64,000 nt of DNA from Agelaius tricolor (Eukaryota; Chordata; Aves; Passeriformes; Icteridae): the NCBI GenBank assembly GCA_023055355.1, contig JALJCS010000009.1, forward strand, positions 45,910,501 through 45,974,500, written 5' to 3'. This document shows positions 22,441 to 34,194 of the stretch, one piece after another. The notes beneath the pieces were generated by a model, which was given only the letters and a program-made list of their open reading frames with translations, was not told the origin of the DNA and ran no database searches. Both the position numbers and the translations under genes were made by a program. How positions within the stretch are numbered: position 1 is the first letter of the stretch; each line of letters begins with the position of its first letter.

Positions 22441-22530
22441 ATTAATTAAACTGGATATTTTTATTAATTAATTAAACTGGATATTTAATTAAACTGGATA
22501 TTTTAAACTGGATATTAACAGGATATTTTT
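22441..22530. repeat. Irregular tandem repeat of AATTAAACTGGATATTT
   Basis: Four or more imperfect copies of a 17-25-bp AT-rich unit containing AAACTGGATAT, the last shortened. It is slippage-expanded low-complexity DNA. Confidence 0.85.
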
Positions 22531-23147
22531 TTTCTGTGCATAAATTCCTCTTAACAGGATTTTAAATTCTTTTGGTGACCAATCTGCTCTGAGGGGAGGG
22601 GAGAAGAATATTTTTATCTTTTCCACTTTTGTTTTAAGCATATGCAATATGTGTCTTAAAATAAATGTATCTCTGTGTTGTGCCAGTTGTTGGAAGCAGC
22701 TTAAATTTTAAGCTGACTGGTAAAGCTTAAAAGGGTGTCAGTAAACAAAATATTTGAATTTGAACACTGGAGATTGTGAGTTAAAATGTATGTCAGAAAC
22801 GTGAACAATCTGCAGCTTCTGGGAAGGGTTTCAGATCTCCAGGAACCTCTCTGTTGTATCTTGTCAAAACAAGTTTGGCTTTGAATGCTGAATATGTAAA
22901 ACAAGTTAATTATGTGTAACCTGTGAGTATAGCCAAGGTTTCTTTGTAGAAATAACTGACCAAATTATGTCTGCTATTGAAAAAATTTTTTAAAAAGCTT
23001 TGTTTTATATCTGCTGATGTGCTTTGCTGGACAATCTCCTAAAGGATCAGGGTAATAATTACAGGTGTGTTAAATGATGTAGTCAGTGCTCTAGAAAGTC
23101 CAGCAGTAAATTCAATGTATGCCATGGAAATACAGTAAGAAGGGGAG

Positions 23148-23200
23148 ATATATATATATATATATATATAAATATATGTGCCTGTACATTTGTGTGTGTG
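23148..23200. repeat. Compound (TA)n / (GT)n microsatellite
   Basis: About 23 bp of perfect AT alternation (23148-23170), then a degenerate TATATG stretch and a short GT run at 23191-23200. Confidence 0.9.
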
Positions 23201-25780
23201 CATATGGGTGTTCCAAGAGATTTGCTGTGTGTTTTTTCCGTGGTTTGTTTTTAACAAGTTGGGAAAGGAGAGCTAAAAGGAAGCTTAGTACAAAAAGGGG
23301 ATTGATTCTCCTCCCAGATAGGTGGCCAAGGATATCCATGTATCTTGAAGAACCTCTCTGCCTCTACTGTACATCTATTTATAGCCAATCTGTGGTACCT
23401 AACTGTGAATAGACAGACCTGAGAAGAATGAAATCTTTCGAGGTTAATCTGCTGTAATCCCTTGCTTGGCACCTTTTCCAGCTGCTTCTTAAAAGTTTTC
23501 AATTCCTCAGGCAGCCTGCACAAGATCTGTTTCCTTTTCCACTGACAACAGCCAGGAAAATGCTTAGATCTCATCAGAAGGCAAAAATATTCAGAATTCA
23601 GCCTACTGCTATACTCCCAGGAGTAGAAATTTGAGTCTTTTTATATTTCAGATACATTTTGGGGGATGTTATGATGTTATGGGGGAGCTTTTTCCTTTAT
23701 AGGATGAAAAGAAAGAGGGTTTGATAGGGTAGGGATGTGAGCAGGCATGAGCTGACAGTGTTCATTGAAGATCTATCTTGATTGGGTGTTACAGACCTTC
23801 TGAGAAAATAGAATTCTCTGCCACCTTAAGTAATTCAATTTAATAAGCAGCCTCGTTTCTCAGCCTGCCTGGTTTGTTCAGGAAACTTTCTTCCTTTCTC
23901 ATTTAGTCCCTCCCTGCCTGGCTGCCACTGCCCCTCCTTTGGGGGAGTTTAATCCTCACAGTGTGTGATACTCAGGCTGCTCTCTGAGCAGTCTCTGCTG
24001 CTCCAGTCCTTTGTGCCACCCTGATCTCTGATCTCCTGGTCCCTTTGGCTGGAACATGGAGCAGGGATCAGAGCTGAGCTCAGGGATTAGTTCTTAATCA
24101 TGTGAGGAGCCCCACTGAACTGAATGGCTGCCACTCACTGGGACTCATGTATTGTCACTTGGGCCTCCTGAATTAAAAGGCTTCTAAAAGGCTGGCTTGA
24201 TATGCCTCAGTGTGTGACTTAGCACTTTGAAAAACTGTAAATATTTCTGTCTGTTCAAAGGGGGGAAACAGAATACACGTAGTTGGGTTTTTTCCTTTCC
24301 TTTTCCTTTTCTTCTGATGGCTTTTACTGATGTCTTTGTACAGTTACCCCCTGGCCACTTTTGCCAGCTTTTTGGGTCTGTATCTTGTCACAAGAGGGGG
24401 CACTTGGGATGAGTTTTGCACAACGAAGCAGCAGTGAAATAGTTAATGCTTTCTGGCCTCGATTAAAGGGCAGCCAGCCCAAATCAGCTCAGAACATTTG
24501 TAGTTCTGAAATTGCTACAGCTCAAATCAGCCAGACTGCTGAGGAAAGGATCAGGGTGGCCTCTTTGCTCCATGAGGAGGTTGAGATGGCCGGGTTTAAC
24601 TGGGTGCATGATCTAAGTGGAGCACTCTTGTTTAATACAAGCCTCCTTTTATCTTAATGCTATTGGCAGAGCAACACATTTGTCTCAATTTCCTCTAAAC
24701 AACAGTTTTCAAGCCAAACCTTGAAAGCTGCAAATTCTGCTTTACCTCAGCAAAATCATATACCCTGCACTGACTCAGGTTTCCACTCAAGGTGACTAAT
24801 TTTCTGTCTTGTCTCTTCCTGATATAAGAGGACTACATTAGTAGCATTGATATTTTCACACCTGGCAAACAGAAGAGAAAAGGTTTCTGCTTTAAGTAAA
24901 AATTTGGAGCCTTCCACAAGGATACCAGAGCATTGCTCTGCTGTGGCACAAGTGATTTCCGAAATATGGAACTCAAATTTGGTTACAGCAGACAAAATAA
25001 TCCTGGATTTGTTCAGAGTCATTTAATGTCACACAGGAATCAATGTGCTCATACACAGTTCTGCAGTCAAGGGAAGTGCAATTTTCTGTCAATACACAAG
25101 TCCCAGCATGATGGGACTCTGATTCTTGAGAAGATGCCTTTGAGTTCAAAGAACATTTCCTGACAGAGAAATAGAACATGAGAACATTATACACTGTGCA
25201 GAATATACAATTCTGTATACAATTCCCAGATTTTTAAGATTTTTCTGAAATCAGACTGGTTTTTTTTTCTTTTCTCCTGAGGGAATGAAATCAGGGCTAA
25301 AATAACTTATTGTCAGTATTTTCCTTTTCCTACAGTCACAAAAAGAAACATAAGAAAACATCTTGCAACCCTCTTAAAAGTTTTCAGAATTTCTGCACAA
25401 AAACCTTATCATTCAGAAGCTCTCCCTGAGCTTCTTAATTATTATTTCAATAAAAGGATGCCCAGACTGCAGACATTGAGGATTGTCTTATGCATATGTC
25501 TTGATAGACTCAAATTTTATTATTTGATTATTGATTATTGCTTATTTTTAAGTTGATTGGTTTATACCTCTTTGCAAATAAAAGTACATTCCATACTCAG
25601 TGAGTTTGTCAGGTTTGAGATGGGATTTGTGGTTGCTGTGCTCCTCACTAGCCAGCAATAAGAAAGCTGAGGTACCAGGTAACAGTGAATTCTGATATTC
25701 ATAAATGCTCTGAATTTCTGTTTCACTATAGCTGTTCAAAGGCATGAAAAATTCCTAGGACAAACTCAGCCCGGATATAC

Positions 25781-25796
25781 CTGGACCTAGGTCCAG
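25781..25796. repeat. 16-bp perfect palindrome
   Basis: CTGGACCTAGGTCCAG equals its own reverse complement. It could be a dimeric transcription-factor site, or chance. Confidence 0.8.
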
Positions 25797-28726
25797 TGCA
25801 GATTTTTGCCAGGCCTTGCTGCTGTTCTTTGCATTGATCTAATTATAAAGCTTTGATTTTCTTATTGATTTAGTGGAGGCCTGCCTGTTTCTGCCAGAGC
25901 TGAGTTTGGCTTTGTCACTTCAGCTGCAGATGACAGAGCACAGCTCTCTCAGGCTTGGCCAGGAGGTGAATCCCCTTTGAGGCTGCCCCAGTTTGATTAT
26001 GCAATTCATCAATGCATGGACTGCACACAAAATGAACTGAGTCAAGACAGGGTTGTGTAAGCCTGACTGGCTAATCAAGTCCTACATAGCACTTTGCCAG
26101 CAGGTAGAAAAACCCCACTGCCTTGGAGAACAGATCAACTCAGGCATCAACTTTATTCTTAAAAGGTGCTGGAATGTAAACATGAAATACTTTGGGTCAG
26201 TTGTGTGTCTTTTCACAAAAAGGGTAACTTTGTCTTTTAACTTTCTGATCCTTCCTTTAAAAACCTTATATTTTATATTTTAAATAGGGTGTCAAAGCAA
26301 ATGTCTCAATGCTTTGTTTCTTTTTTTTTCTTTTTTAAAATCTTGTTGAATTTCCAATTTTGTTGACCATGTACAACTCACCACTTGGGTTAAAATGCTG
26401 TAACACAGATGAAGCTTTTAATGATAGGAAAGCCTGAAACATGGATTACTGCTATTTATTGTCATTTACAGAAAAAATAATTCCTGGCAAAATAATTTAG
26501 GTCATACAGTGAAGGATAAGTGCTCCTCCTTCCAGCAACTATTACTAGTGGTAATCCATAGCTACAGAAATTTAGCTTTGGAAAGGTGAATGAATGAACT
26601 TGAAATTTTGGAGACTGCTGGAAGAAAAGAACATGCTGTCTCTACACAACCTATTATATTCAGTGTTTGTGAGTGTTTAGATAAAAATTTACTGTGTTCA
26701 GTGAGTGAGTGCTTAGGTAAACATTTACTGAAAAAAATCAGATCTTTCACAGCTAAACATGAATTGAATGAAATTTTCATGATTACCAACAGAGACCACC
26801 AAGGTCCATTATTGTGTAATCTCTAAATGAAGGAACCATGTCAGAGGCATCATTATCAGTTTTCTTTAATGAAGCAGCACTGCTATGCACAGGCACAACT
26901 GCTGAAAAATGACTGCACACAGAACCAGAACAGTTTGTATTAATGTTCTGATTGCTTCACCTGAAAGAGTTTTCCAATCTCATCAGTATCCTGAGAGTGA
27001 GTAATGATTATTCTGTTAAAGTTGGGGAGTTGCACAGTTTTTCCTGCCTAGATGAGGCTGTGCACGCTGTCCATGCAGTGGTGCTACACAGCAGAGTTAA
27101 TGAAGCTGTTAGCATGATCTGTCATGCCAGGAAACATCCTGAAAATAATTAGGAAGTGACTGGGAATATTTAGACAGAGTGCATGGTAGATATGCTGAAT
27201 TTGCCCATAGAAGATACAGGTTTGCATTTAAAAATACTTAATGACCTCCAGCAGCTGCTGTACTCAAGTCAAAATATGGACTTGGTGAAGTCTGTTATGC
27301 TCCTGTTTGGTAAAGCTTCTATGATCCACTGCTTATCAGGTGCACACAGAATTCATTAAAAAAACCCCAAGAAAGCACAAAATATTGTCATGAGAGGGCT
27401 GACAGCATATTTTTCCAAGTAGATTTGGTAGGTGCATGTCTATTACCTTTTGCATTTTTTATCCTGTGTGTAAATTAAATACTGTGATGGAAAAAAGAAA
27501 AAAAAGACAAAAGTGCATATTAGATGAGCAGCATGTGCATCAGCTAATGGGGATGTGTAGGTTAAACTGAAACATGTAAGAATAATAAAAAGGAAAATTA
27601 AGGTTTGTGCAAAATAACAAATTTTAATGATGTATGTTTAGAATGTTCCTTCAGTTAATGGTGACAAATTGCAAGGGGTACTTTCATTATCTACAAGTTC
27701 ACATCACCTTATCTTGATCTGATGAAAAAGAGCAAACTGGCAACTATCATTGCATCTTTTCATTGTTTTGCGTCTAACCACAGAGGAGAATTAGAAGTTA
27801 ACTCTCTAAATGCATCTCAGGATTTTTTATTTAGGGTTTCCTAGGGATACACAAAGATTTCAAAAAGCTATTTAATGTGGGTGCTTGGGAGTAAGGATTT
27901 AATTAGACCATTTTCTATTTAGAAGGTACATATTAAAAATGCATTGTTAAGTTTTTCTGTGTAACTTAACAGAGCTTAAATTCCCTGAAAGAAATGCAAA
28001 CTTTCCAGAATGAAATGCAAACCACAGTGAAATTCTTGAGGACTGTGCAACTCAGCACTTTGGGTTCAATATTTTATGTTTTGAATAATTTTAAAGTAAT
28101 CTGGTTTTTTAATACTGGAAAACTGAATGAAAAAGACACTGTCTTAGTGTACAACAGCATGGACAGATCAGCAGTTCTTCCTTACTCAGAAATCTGATTT
28201 TTATTTTATTTGGAGGACGTGGGTAAAAGGCCCCAGAGGAGTGCATTGCCCAAATGCTAAATAACAAGTGTAAATAAAAAATACTGAAATGTTGATGTCA
28301 AACCTTTTATGCTTCTGATGCTGCTCCAAGAAGAGTTTATTCAAAGCAAACAGAGAATTCATGATCAGTGGATTACTTACAGCATAAATGTGTGACACTT
28401 GGGAAAATTAATTAAAAAGGAGCATAGGTTACTTTGTGTAGAATCCTACAGGTACAATGAAAAGAAATACACAGGAAATTAAATAGAATATTTTCATGTA
28501 TTATTAATCTACACCTGTGATTTTTAATTTATTTTTTTTATGAAAGCAGAAGAACACGTCAGTAGCCCAGTGTTTGCAGTATTTCCTAGAATAGAAACAC
28601 ACATATTGAAGTGGCAAACCCCCCCAAAATGGAAGGTGTGAAGTTTTCTTTGCCTTAACTTGTCTTGAGCTACCTGGAGTTTGTTTTGGCTTGCCTGTCA
28701 GGAGGCTGTGTCTGATTTATTTCACT

Positions 28727-29110
28727 TCTCACAGCATCACAGACTCCTACAGGCTGGAAGGGGTCTGCGGAGGTTCTGCAGTCCAATCCCCTGCTCAGGC
28801 AGAATATCTTGAATATATCCAAGGATTGAAATCTCTGGACAACCTGCTCCAATGTTTCACCACCCTTATAGTAAAAATAAGTTTTAGTTTACATTTAAAT
28901 GGAATTTCACATGTTTTGCTTTGTTCTCATTGCCTCTTGTCCGGATACCTCTGAGAAGGGCCTTTCTCTGACTCTTTCCTCCTTCAGGGAGGGCACTGCT
29001 GGCTCATGGTCAGCTGGGTGTGCACCAGGACCTCCTGCTTTCCAGCTGCTCAGTGCCTGGATATTTTTCCTCCCCAAGTGCAGTATTTTGCACTTTCCTT
29101 TGCTTGTCTT
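28727..29110 (-). mobile_element. CR1 LINE 3' fragment
   Basis: Read on the plus strand it starts with the antisense CR1 tail (ATCACAGACTCCTACAGG, CTGGAAGGGG) and continues with further CR1 3' landmarks: AATCCCCTGCTCAGGCAGA, ACAACCTGCTCCAATGTTTC, ACCACCCTTATAGTAAA, TGCCTCTTGTCC, and CACCAGGACCTCCTGC. Near the end is a CCCCAAGTGCAGTATTTTGC stretch that belongs to the 3' coding part. Divergence and small gaps indicate an old copy. Confidence 0.82.
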
Positions 29111-32100
29111 AGTGGGTATAGCATGATTTTGACACAGATATTAGCAATGAGTAGTTACTCTGTGCAGACTGGAATGTTTCTGACTGTGTCACACTGATGC
29201 ACTGTGGAGGGAGACAGTCCTGGGATTGCAGCCAGTTCCTCTCAAGTGGGTATTTACAGCTGTACAGACATGAGATGTTTAGGAAAAGGGAAATGGAGGG
29301 GGCACCAATAGATTATAGACCTGGAACTGAGTACAAACAGTTTTATGATAGCAAAGAAACCAAAGGGGACCATCCAATACATGTAAAGCCTTTTATGGTA
29401 TATTTGGATGCACTGTCACCTTGTGTACCAATAAAGAAAGGTGTAAAAACATCTTAAAATATCCAAACATAACCCCAAGTACATTCCACAGTGTGGAGGA
29501 GAAAGAAATCACCAACATCATACTCCTCCCAGAGAAGAGGACTCATGATGCTGAGTCTCCTGTACCACACCATCAGAGTGATTAATTTTAATATGCAGAG
29601 GAGCAATGAAGGACACCAGAAAAAACCCAGAGATACCAAGCATGTGCATATAATGATTTTAACTCTGTTATTAAGAACATTTCCCCTAGTATCTCATTTT
29701 TTGTTTCTGCAATAATTAAATGTGAATTAATCATTGTTCATTGTTTCACAATGAACATTTCAGATGTACTAACAGTAAATTCTCAACTTTATTTACAAGG
29801 TATGTTTTTAGCTCACAGAAGAATTTTGAGTGGGACACCCCTCTGTGATCCTTTTTGTAGAAAGGTCTCTACCCAAATCACTGTTCAGATACCTGAAGGA
29901 TGATTCGAGCTCAGGTCCACTTTTTGTGTTCTGAAAGAGAAAAAGCTGCTGCTGCTTTCTGTGTCTCCTTCAAACCCTGCCTCAGCACCCTCCCTGCTCC
30001 AGGACTGTGCCAAGTGCACTCGTGTCTGTGAGTGGGAAGATTCCTGTCCCCTAAAGAAATTCCCTCTGCTGCTCTGTCTGGATGATTAATTCTGCCTTGA
30101 CATGTAGGAGCTCAAAGCCTTGGTTCTTTCTCTGATTATTCAGGCTTGGTGGAGATTGCACATTGTTTCTAAATTACATCCCAGAACAAAACTCTGGTTT
30201 TGCACCTTTAAATCTTTCTTGTTCTGGCACAGGGTGGATTCTTAGGTGGTGCCTTATCAAGGGATCTCTTTAGATGAGAAATAAGATGAGTAATCACTTA
30301 ATATACTAAATCCACTCATTCATTCTAGTCTTCATAAATATTGTCACTTTTTTTAACTGTTCTCAGGGCCCAGGTAGCTTAACCCCTTATAAATAACATC
30401 AGTTTAATACATGCACTTTCATTGTTGCTTCATAGCAAAGCCATTGCCATAATCACTGTGGCAGGAAAGCTGGGGAGGGAAAATATTGGTGAGAAGAGCA
30501 GGTTTTGTTTAAAGTCATGTATCTCTGCAACTGAAAATAAGCATGAAAATGATCTTTGCAAAAAAGAGCCTGTGAACTGGCAAAGGGAGAAGTTGATGGT
30601 GTTAAGCACAAACATTTTAAGCATTTGTGGGGGACCAGTCTAGCCTGAGAACTATACTTAATTTCTAGGCCTAAATAAGGTCTTCAGTCACTAATTAATT
30701 ACTGTGTTTGGGTTTTGTTTCCATAACAGTATTTTCTCCCCAGAAATATACCCTGGGCAGAATGAATTGATCATTGCTTTGTTTTCATGAAAATGCAAAA
30801 TATGACTTGATTGTACTTAGGTTTTTAGAGAGGAGGCTGTATAGGTCACCAAGTTCTCAGGATGCTTTGGAAAAAGGGCTTTGGAAGAGGTGTGTTAAAT
30901 ATTTATTCCTTATTAATAGAACACATTAAATATATTATCAAAATAAGAAACAGGAGAGATTAAATGAAATAGAATTGAAACATTGATTAAAGGACAAAGG
31001 CTAATAATGCAAAAGAATAAACAAGAAGTTTGATGTTGTTGTAAACTAATTCCCTGCATTTAAATTAAAAGTGATGAGAGTGACAGAGACTGTAAATGGT
31101 GCAATTTCTACAACATTTTTTTTCCTCTACTCTGTTAAATTCTGACCACAGCTAAGTTTTGTCTCTCAGCCATCTGGAATAAGGTTTTCCCTGTTGTTTT
31201 GTATGCAGGAGTTGATTAGGACAGACTTAGAGGCTGAGCAGCAGATATCATAGCAGATTGGGAAACATCATCCTGCACAATATACCTGATTAAAATAAAA
31301 ATATCGAATTCCATCCTTGTACTTGTACACCAGTCAAGTCTCTTCCCCTGATGTTCTGCTTGCTACAGAACACCTCGCTGCAGTTTGCTTTTTCAGAAAC
31401 AAAGGTACAGAAGTGGGATCCCTAAAGAAAAATGCTGAGTGAATTTAAAAAACCTTAGTGTCACTTCATCCAGATGGAGGAAAAAATGGTGGTGTCTTTA
31501 GTATCTAAGAATGTGTAAGTACAAGGAAATCTGCAGAGAGAAAGAAGGAGGATACTGTTTTTGTAGGTGTATTCATTACTTGTAGTATTCATCACAATAT
31601 AATAAATGTTGATAGAGAAAATGGATAGGGAAACCATGAAAATTAAACTATGTCAACTCAAACTGAACAGTAAGCATATGCTGAGGGAATAAAAAATATG
31701 ATTCCAAGATGGGAAATAAAAGAAAGAAAACACACCAGTACATTAAAAAGGGTAAAGAATCAGTTTTTAGGGTAAATGCAGCAATTGAATTATATCAGAG
31801 GGTATCCATTCCATGCAGTGAAATATATTATGCAAAGGCTTTTGACCTTTAAGAAAATATGTTGATGATTTTCCTCTGCATACAGAAAAATGTCAGCATA
31901 GGTGTAAATAAATGTCATTAATTTTGTTTTTGTATTCATAGTCTGTCCACAAGGACCAAGATGTGCTGGTATTCAAGCACCTGAATGGAGAGCATGTGAA
32001 CCCCTCATTAACCCTCCTGTTCACCTGAGTGCTCAGGCTGTCTCAGGGATGTCAGTGTCTCACATCTCCAAGGAAATGTGCTCTTATCAGGCCTGTGCAA

Positions 32101-33684
32101 AATTAGGATGCAAAATTCCCGTGTCTGGTCTTATTTCTAAAAGTGCACGTATCAAATATAATCATATCAGATTTTGAAGAACTACTTTCCCAGGGTCCTG
32201 GAGAAGTCCAGTTTCTATTTTCTGTTTCCCTGGTTGAAATGTGTTTATTTTGTGGTTTTGTGGTTTGGTGTCAAATAAACTCCATGCAGCTGTTTGCTCG
32301 CGCTCCCCTGTGGGAAAGGGGAGTGGATCAGAAGGGTAAAAGTGAGAAAACTCTTGGGTTGGTTCAGTTGCTGTAAAGAAATGCTCTTCCACCAATTGAA
32401 TACCTGCATTGCCATGATCCACATTTGAATAAATTCTCTGCTTGGTTTCACCAAAGGCTGAAAGGAAATTTAGTGCTCTCAAGGTCCAGGAAAGTGAAAG
32501 TGATGGTAATTTTTAAGGAAGCTGAAGGGCTGTCTGTCCTACTGTTCCAAAAATGTCTCTTTTGATCCAAGCACTGCAGTCCAAAAATACCTTATTTCAA
32601 GAATCTTCTAATGCTCCTCTATATTTTCATAATTTCAAATTTTGGAGATATGATCCATTTCATTATTCATTATTATCAGTGATATGCTCTAGTTGAGTAA
32701 CATAAGAGTATTTCCTCCCTCCTGAAACAAAAATCATGATATGCAACTTTTCAACATTTTAAAATGCATTTTTGTTCTTTAGTTTTAAAGAAGTTTTTCT
32801 CAGAACAAATGCTATTTCTCTAATAGTAACAATGAGCAGAAATAAATGCCTGTGGGCAACTTAGGTTTCATCAGTATTTTCATACAATTTAATGATAATT
32901 GATTGCACAAATTGTTGGGAATTTCAGGCACTCAGCATATTTAAAAAATAGGTCACTTGCATAGATGTGGGAGCCAAATTTAGGCATCCAAGCTGAAGAA
33001 AAATTCATGAGAGTGCTTAATTATATCTTGCCTACTAGCCTGCTCTGGAAAGCTGGATGCTCAGAGGGTGATGCTTACATCTTGTTTGGATCTTTGATTT
33101 CAGTAGCAATACAGAGATCAGTAAAGTTATAAAAGTGTCTGCAGGACTGAATCCAGGCCAGAAATCCCCTCAAAGTACATCAGATTGCATCAGGATTTAT
33201 AATTCTGCTCCATCCTGGTAATTTTCAGCATGCTGCCTTGACACCCTACAGTGCTACATTACAAAACTGCCTGAATACCCCACAAGTTTATTGGGAGAAC
33301 TATGCTGGGATTTTTTTTTTATCTTTAATAGCTACTTGACATATTTTGTACTTTACATTGGGAGACTAATTAGGAACTCAGTAATACAAGACTTTATGAT
33401 AGCTACTTTGTAGGCATTTTTACCCTGTTATATCTTTCAGTGTATGATTCAATATGAATTTAGGTTTGAAATGTGCTATGAGAAAATGTTTTCCTGTACT
33501 GGCCTCATTTTCAGGCATTAATAACCAAACCATTCACTCTACATTAAGAGTGTGGACATGATGGCTCTCAAAAGAATGCATTTTACCTTAGCTCTCCACT
33601 TAGGTCATGAAGCCTACACAGTTCTGGAGCAGATGAAAATAGAAATACTGTCCAGAAATATTTTACTAGCAGGACAGCAAGGGG
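29111..33684. other. Gene-free AT-rich DNA
   Basis: No exon, RNA gene or transposon recognised. The 86-codon plus-strand frame at 29197-29457 contains an AATAAA but no known domain; I treat it as chance. Confidence 0.6.
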
Positions 33685-34194
33685 TTTAGGCCTGGTCAGC
33701 ATGGATTTATGAAAGTCAGGTGCTGCTTGCCCCACCTGAGCTCCCTTTATGACAAGGAGGGCGGAGGGAAAGGCTGTGAATGTTGTCTGGATAGAGTTTA
33801 TTAAAGGATTTGACACTGATTTTATCACTGATTTTTTGACCCAGAATTTTCCTGGAAAAACTGGCTTCCCATGGTATGGATGGGTGTAGCTGGGTGAAAA
33901 ACTAGCTGGATGGCTGGGCCTAGGGTGATCAGTCTCTTCTCCCAGGAAACAAGGGACAGGATGAGAGGAAATGCTCTCAAGTGGTGACAGGGGAGGTTTG
34001 GGTTGGATATTAGGAAAGGATTTTTTTCCTGAAAGGGTGGTCAGGCATTGGAACAGGGCAGGGGTGGCACCAAAACCCCTGTGGATGTGGCTGTGGGGAC
34101 GTGGGTGAGTGGAGGACTTGGCAGTGTTGGGTTGACATTTGGACGCAGTGATCTTGGAGACCCTTTCCAGGTTTAACAATTCAATGATTCCATG
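33685..34194 (+). mobile_element. CR1 LINE copy, reverse transcriptase joined to 3' end
   Basis: Two parts of a plus-strand CR1. The first (33685 to about 33925) is reverse transcriptase coding sequence: its translation keeps fragments such as the G-F-M-K block, a KAVNVVW block and a FIKGFDT block corresponding to the L-D-F-S-K-A-F-D catalytic motif A of CR1. The catalytic Asp position reads Glu, and stops occur. The second (about 33931-34194) is the CR1 3' end, with CTCTTCTCCCAGGAAAC, GGTTGGATATTAGG, GGCATTGGAACAGGGC and a terminal ATTCAATGATTCCATGG tail. More than a kilobase expected between them is absent, so the copy has an internal deletion. The 208-codon minus-strand frame at 33583-34209 is merely its antisense. 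Confidence 0.9.

Larger units (their letters stand above)
18769..28726. other. Gene-free AT-rich DNA
   Basis: No exon or RNA gene recognised in about 10 kb. It holds a local tandem repeat (22441-22530), a TA/GT microsatellite (23148-23200), and a 16-bp perfect palindrome (25781-25796). Longer frames such as 20898-21356 (152 codons, plus) have no recognisable domain and no long conserved-looking stretch. Confidence 0.6.

Noticed and set aside
29197..29457. 86-codon frame with nearby AATAAA, as a small gene
   Set aside because: No known domain; AATAAA is frequent in AT-rich DNA and there is no supporting structure.
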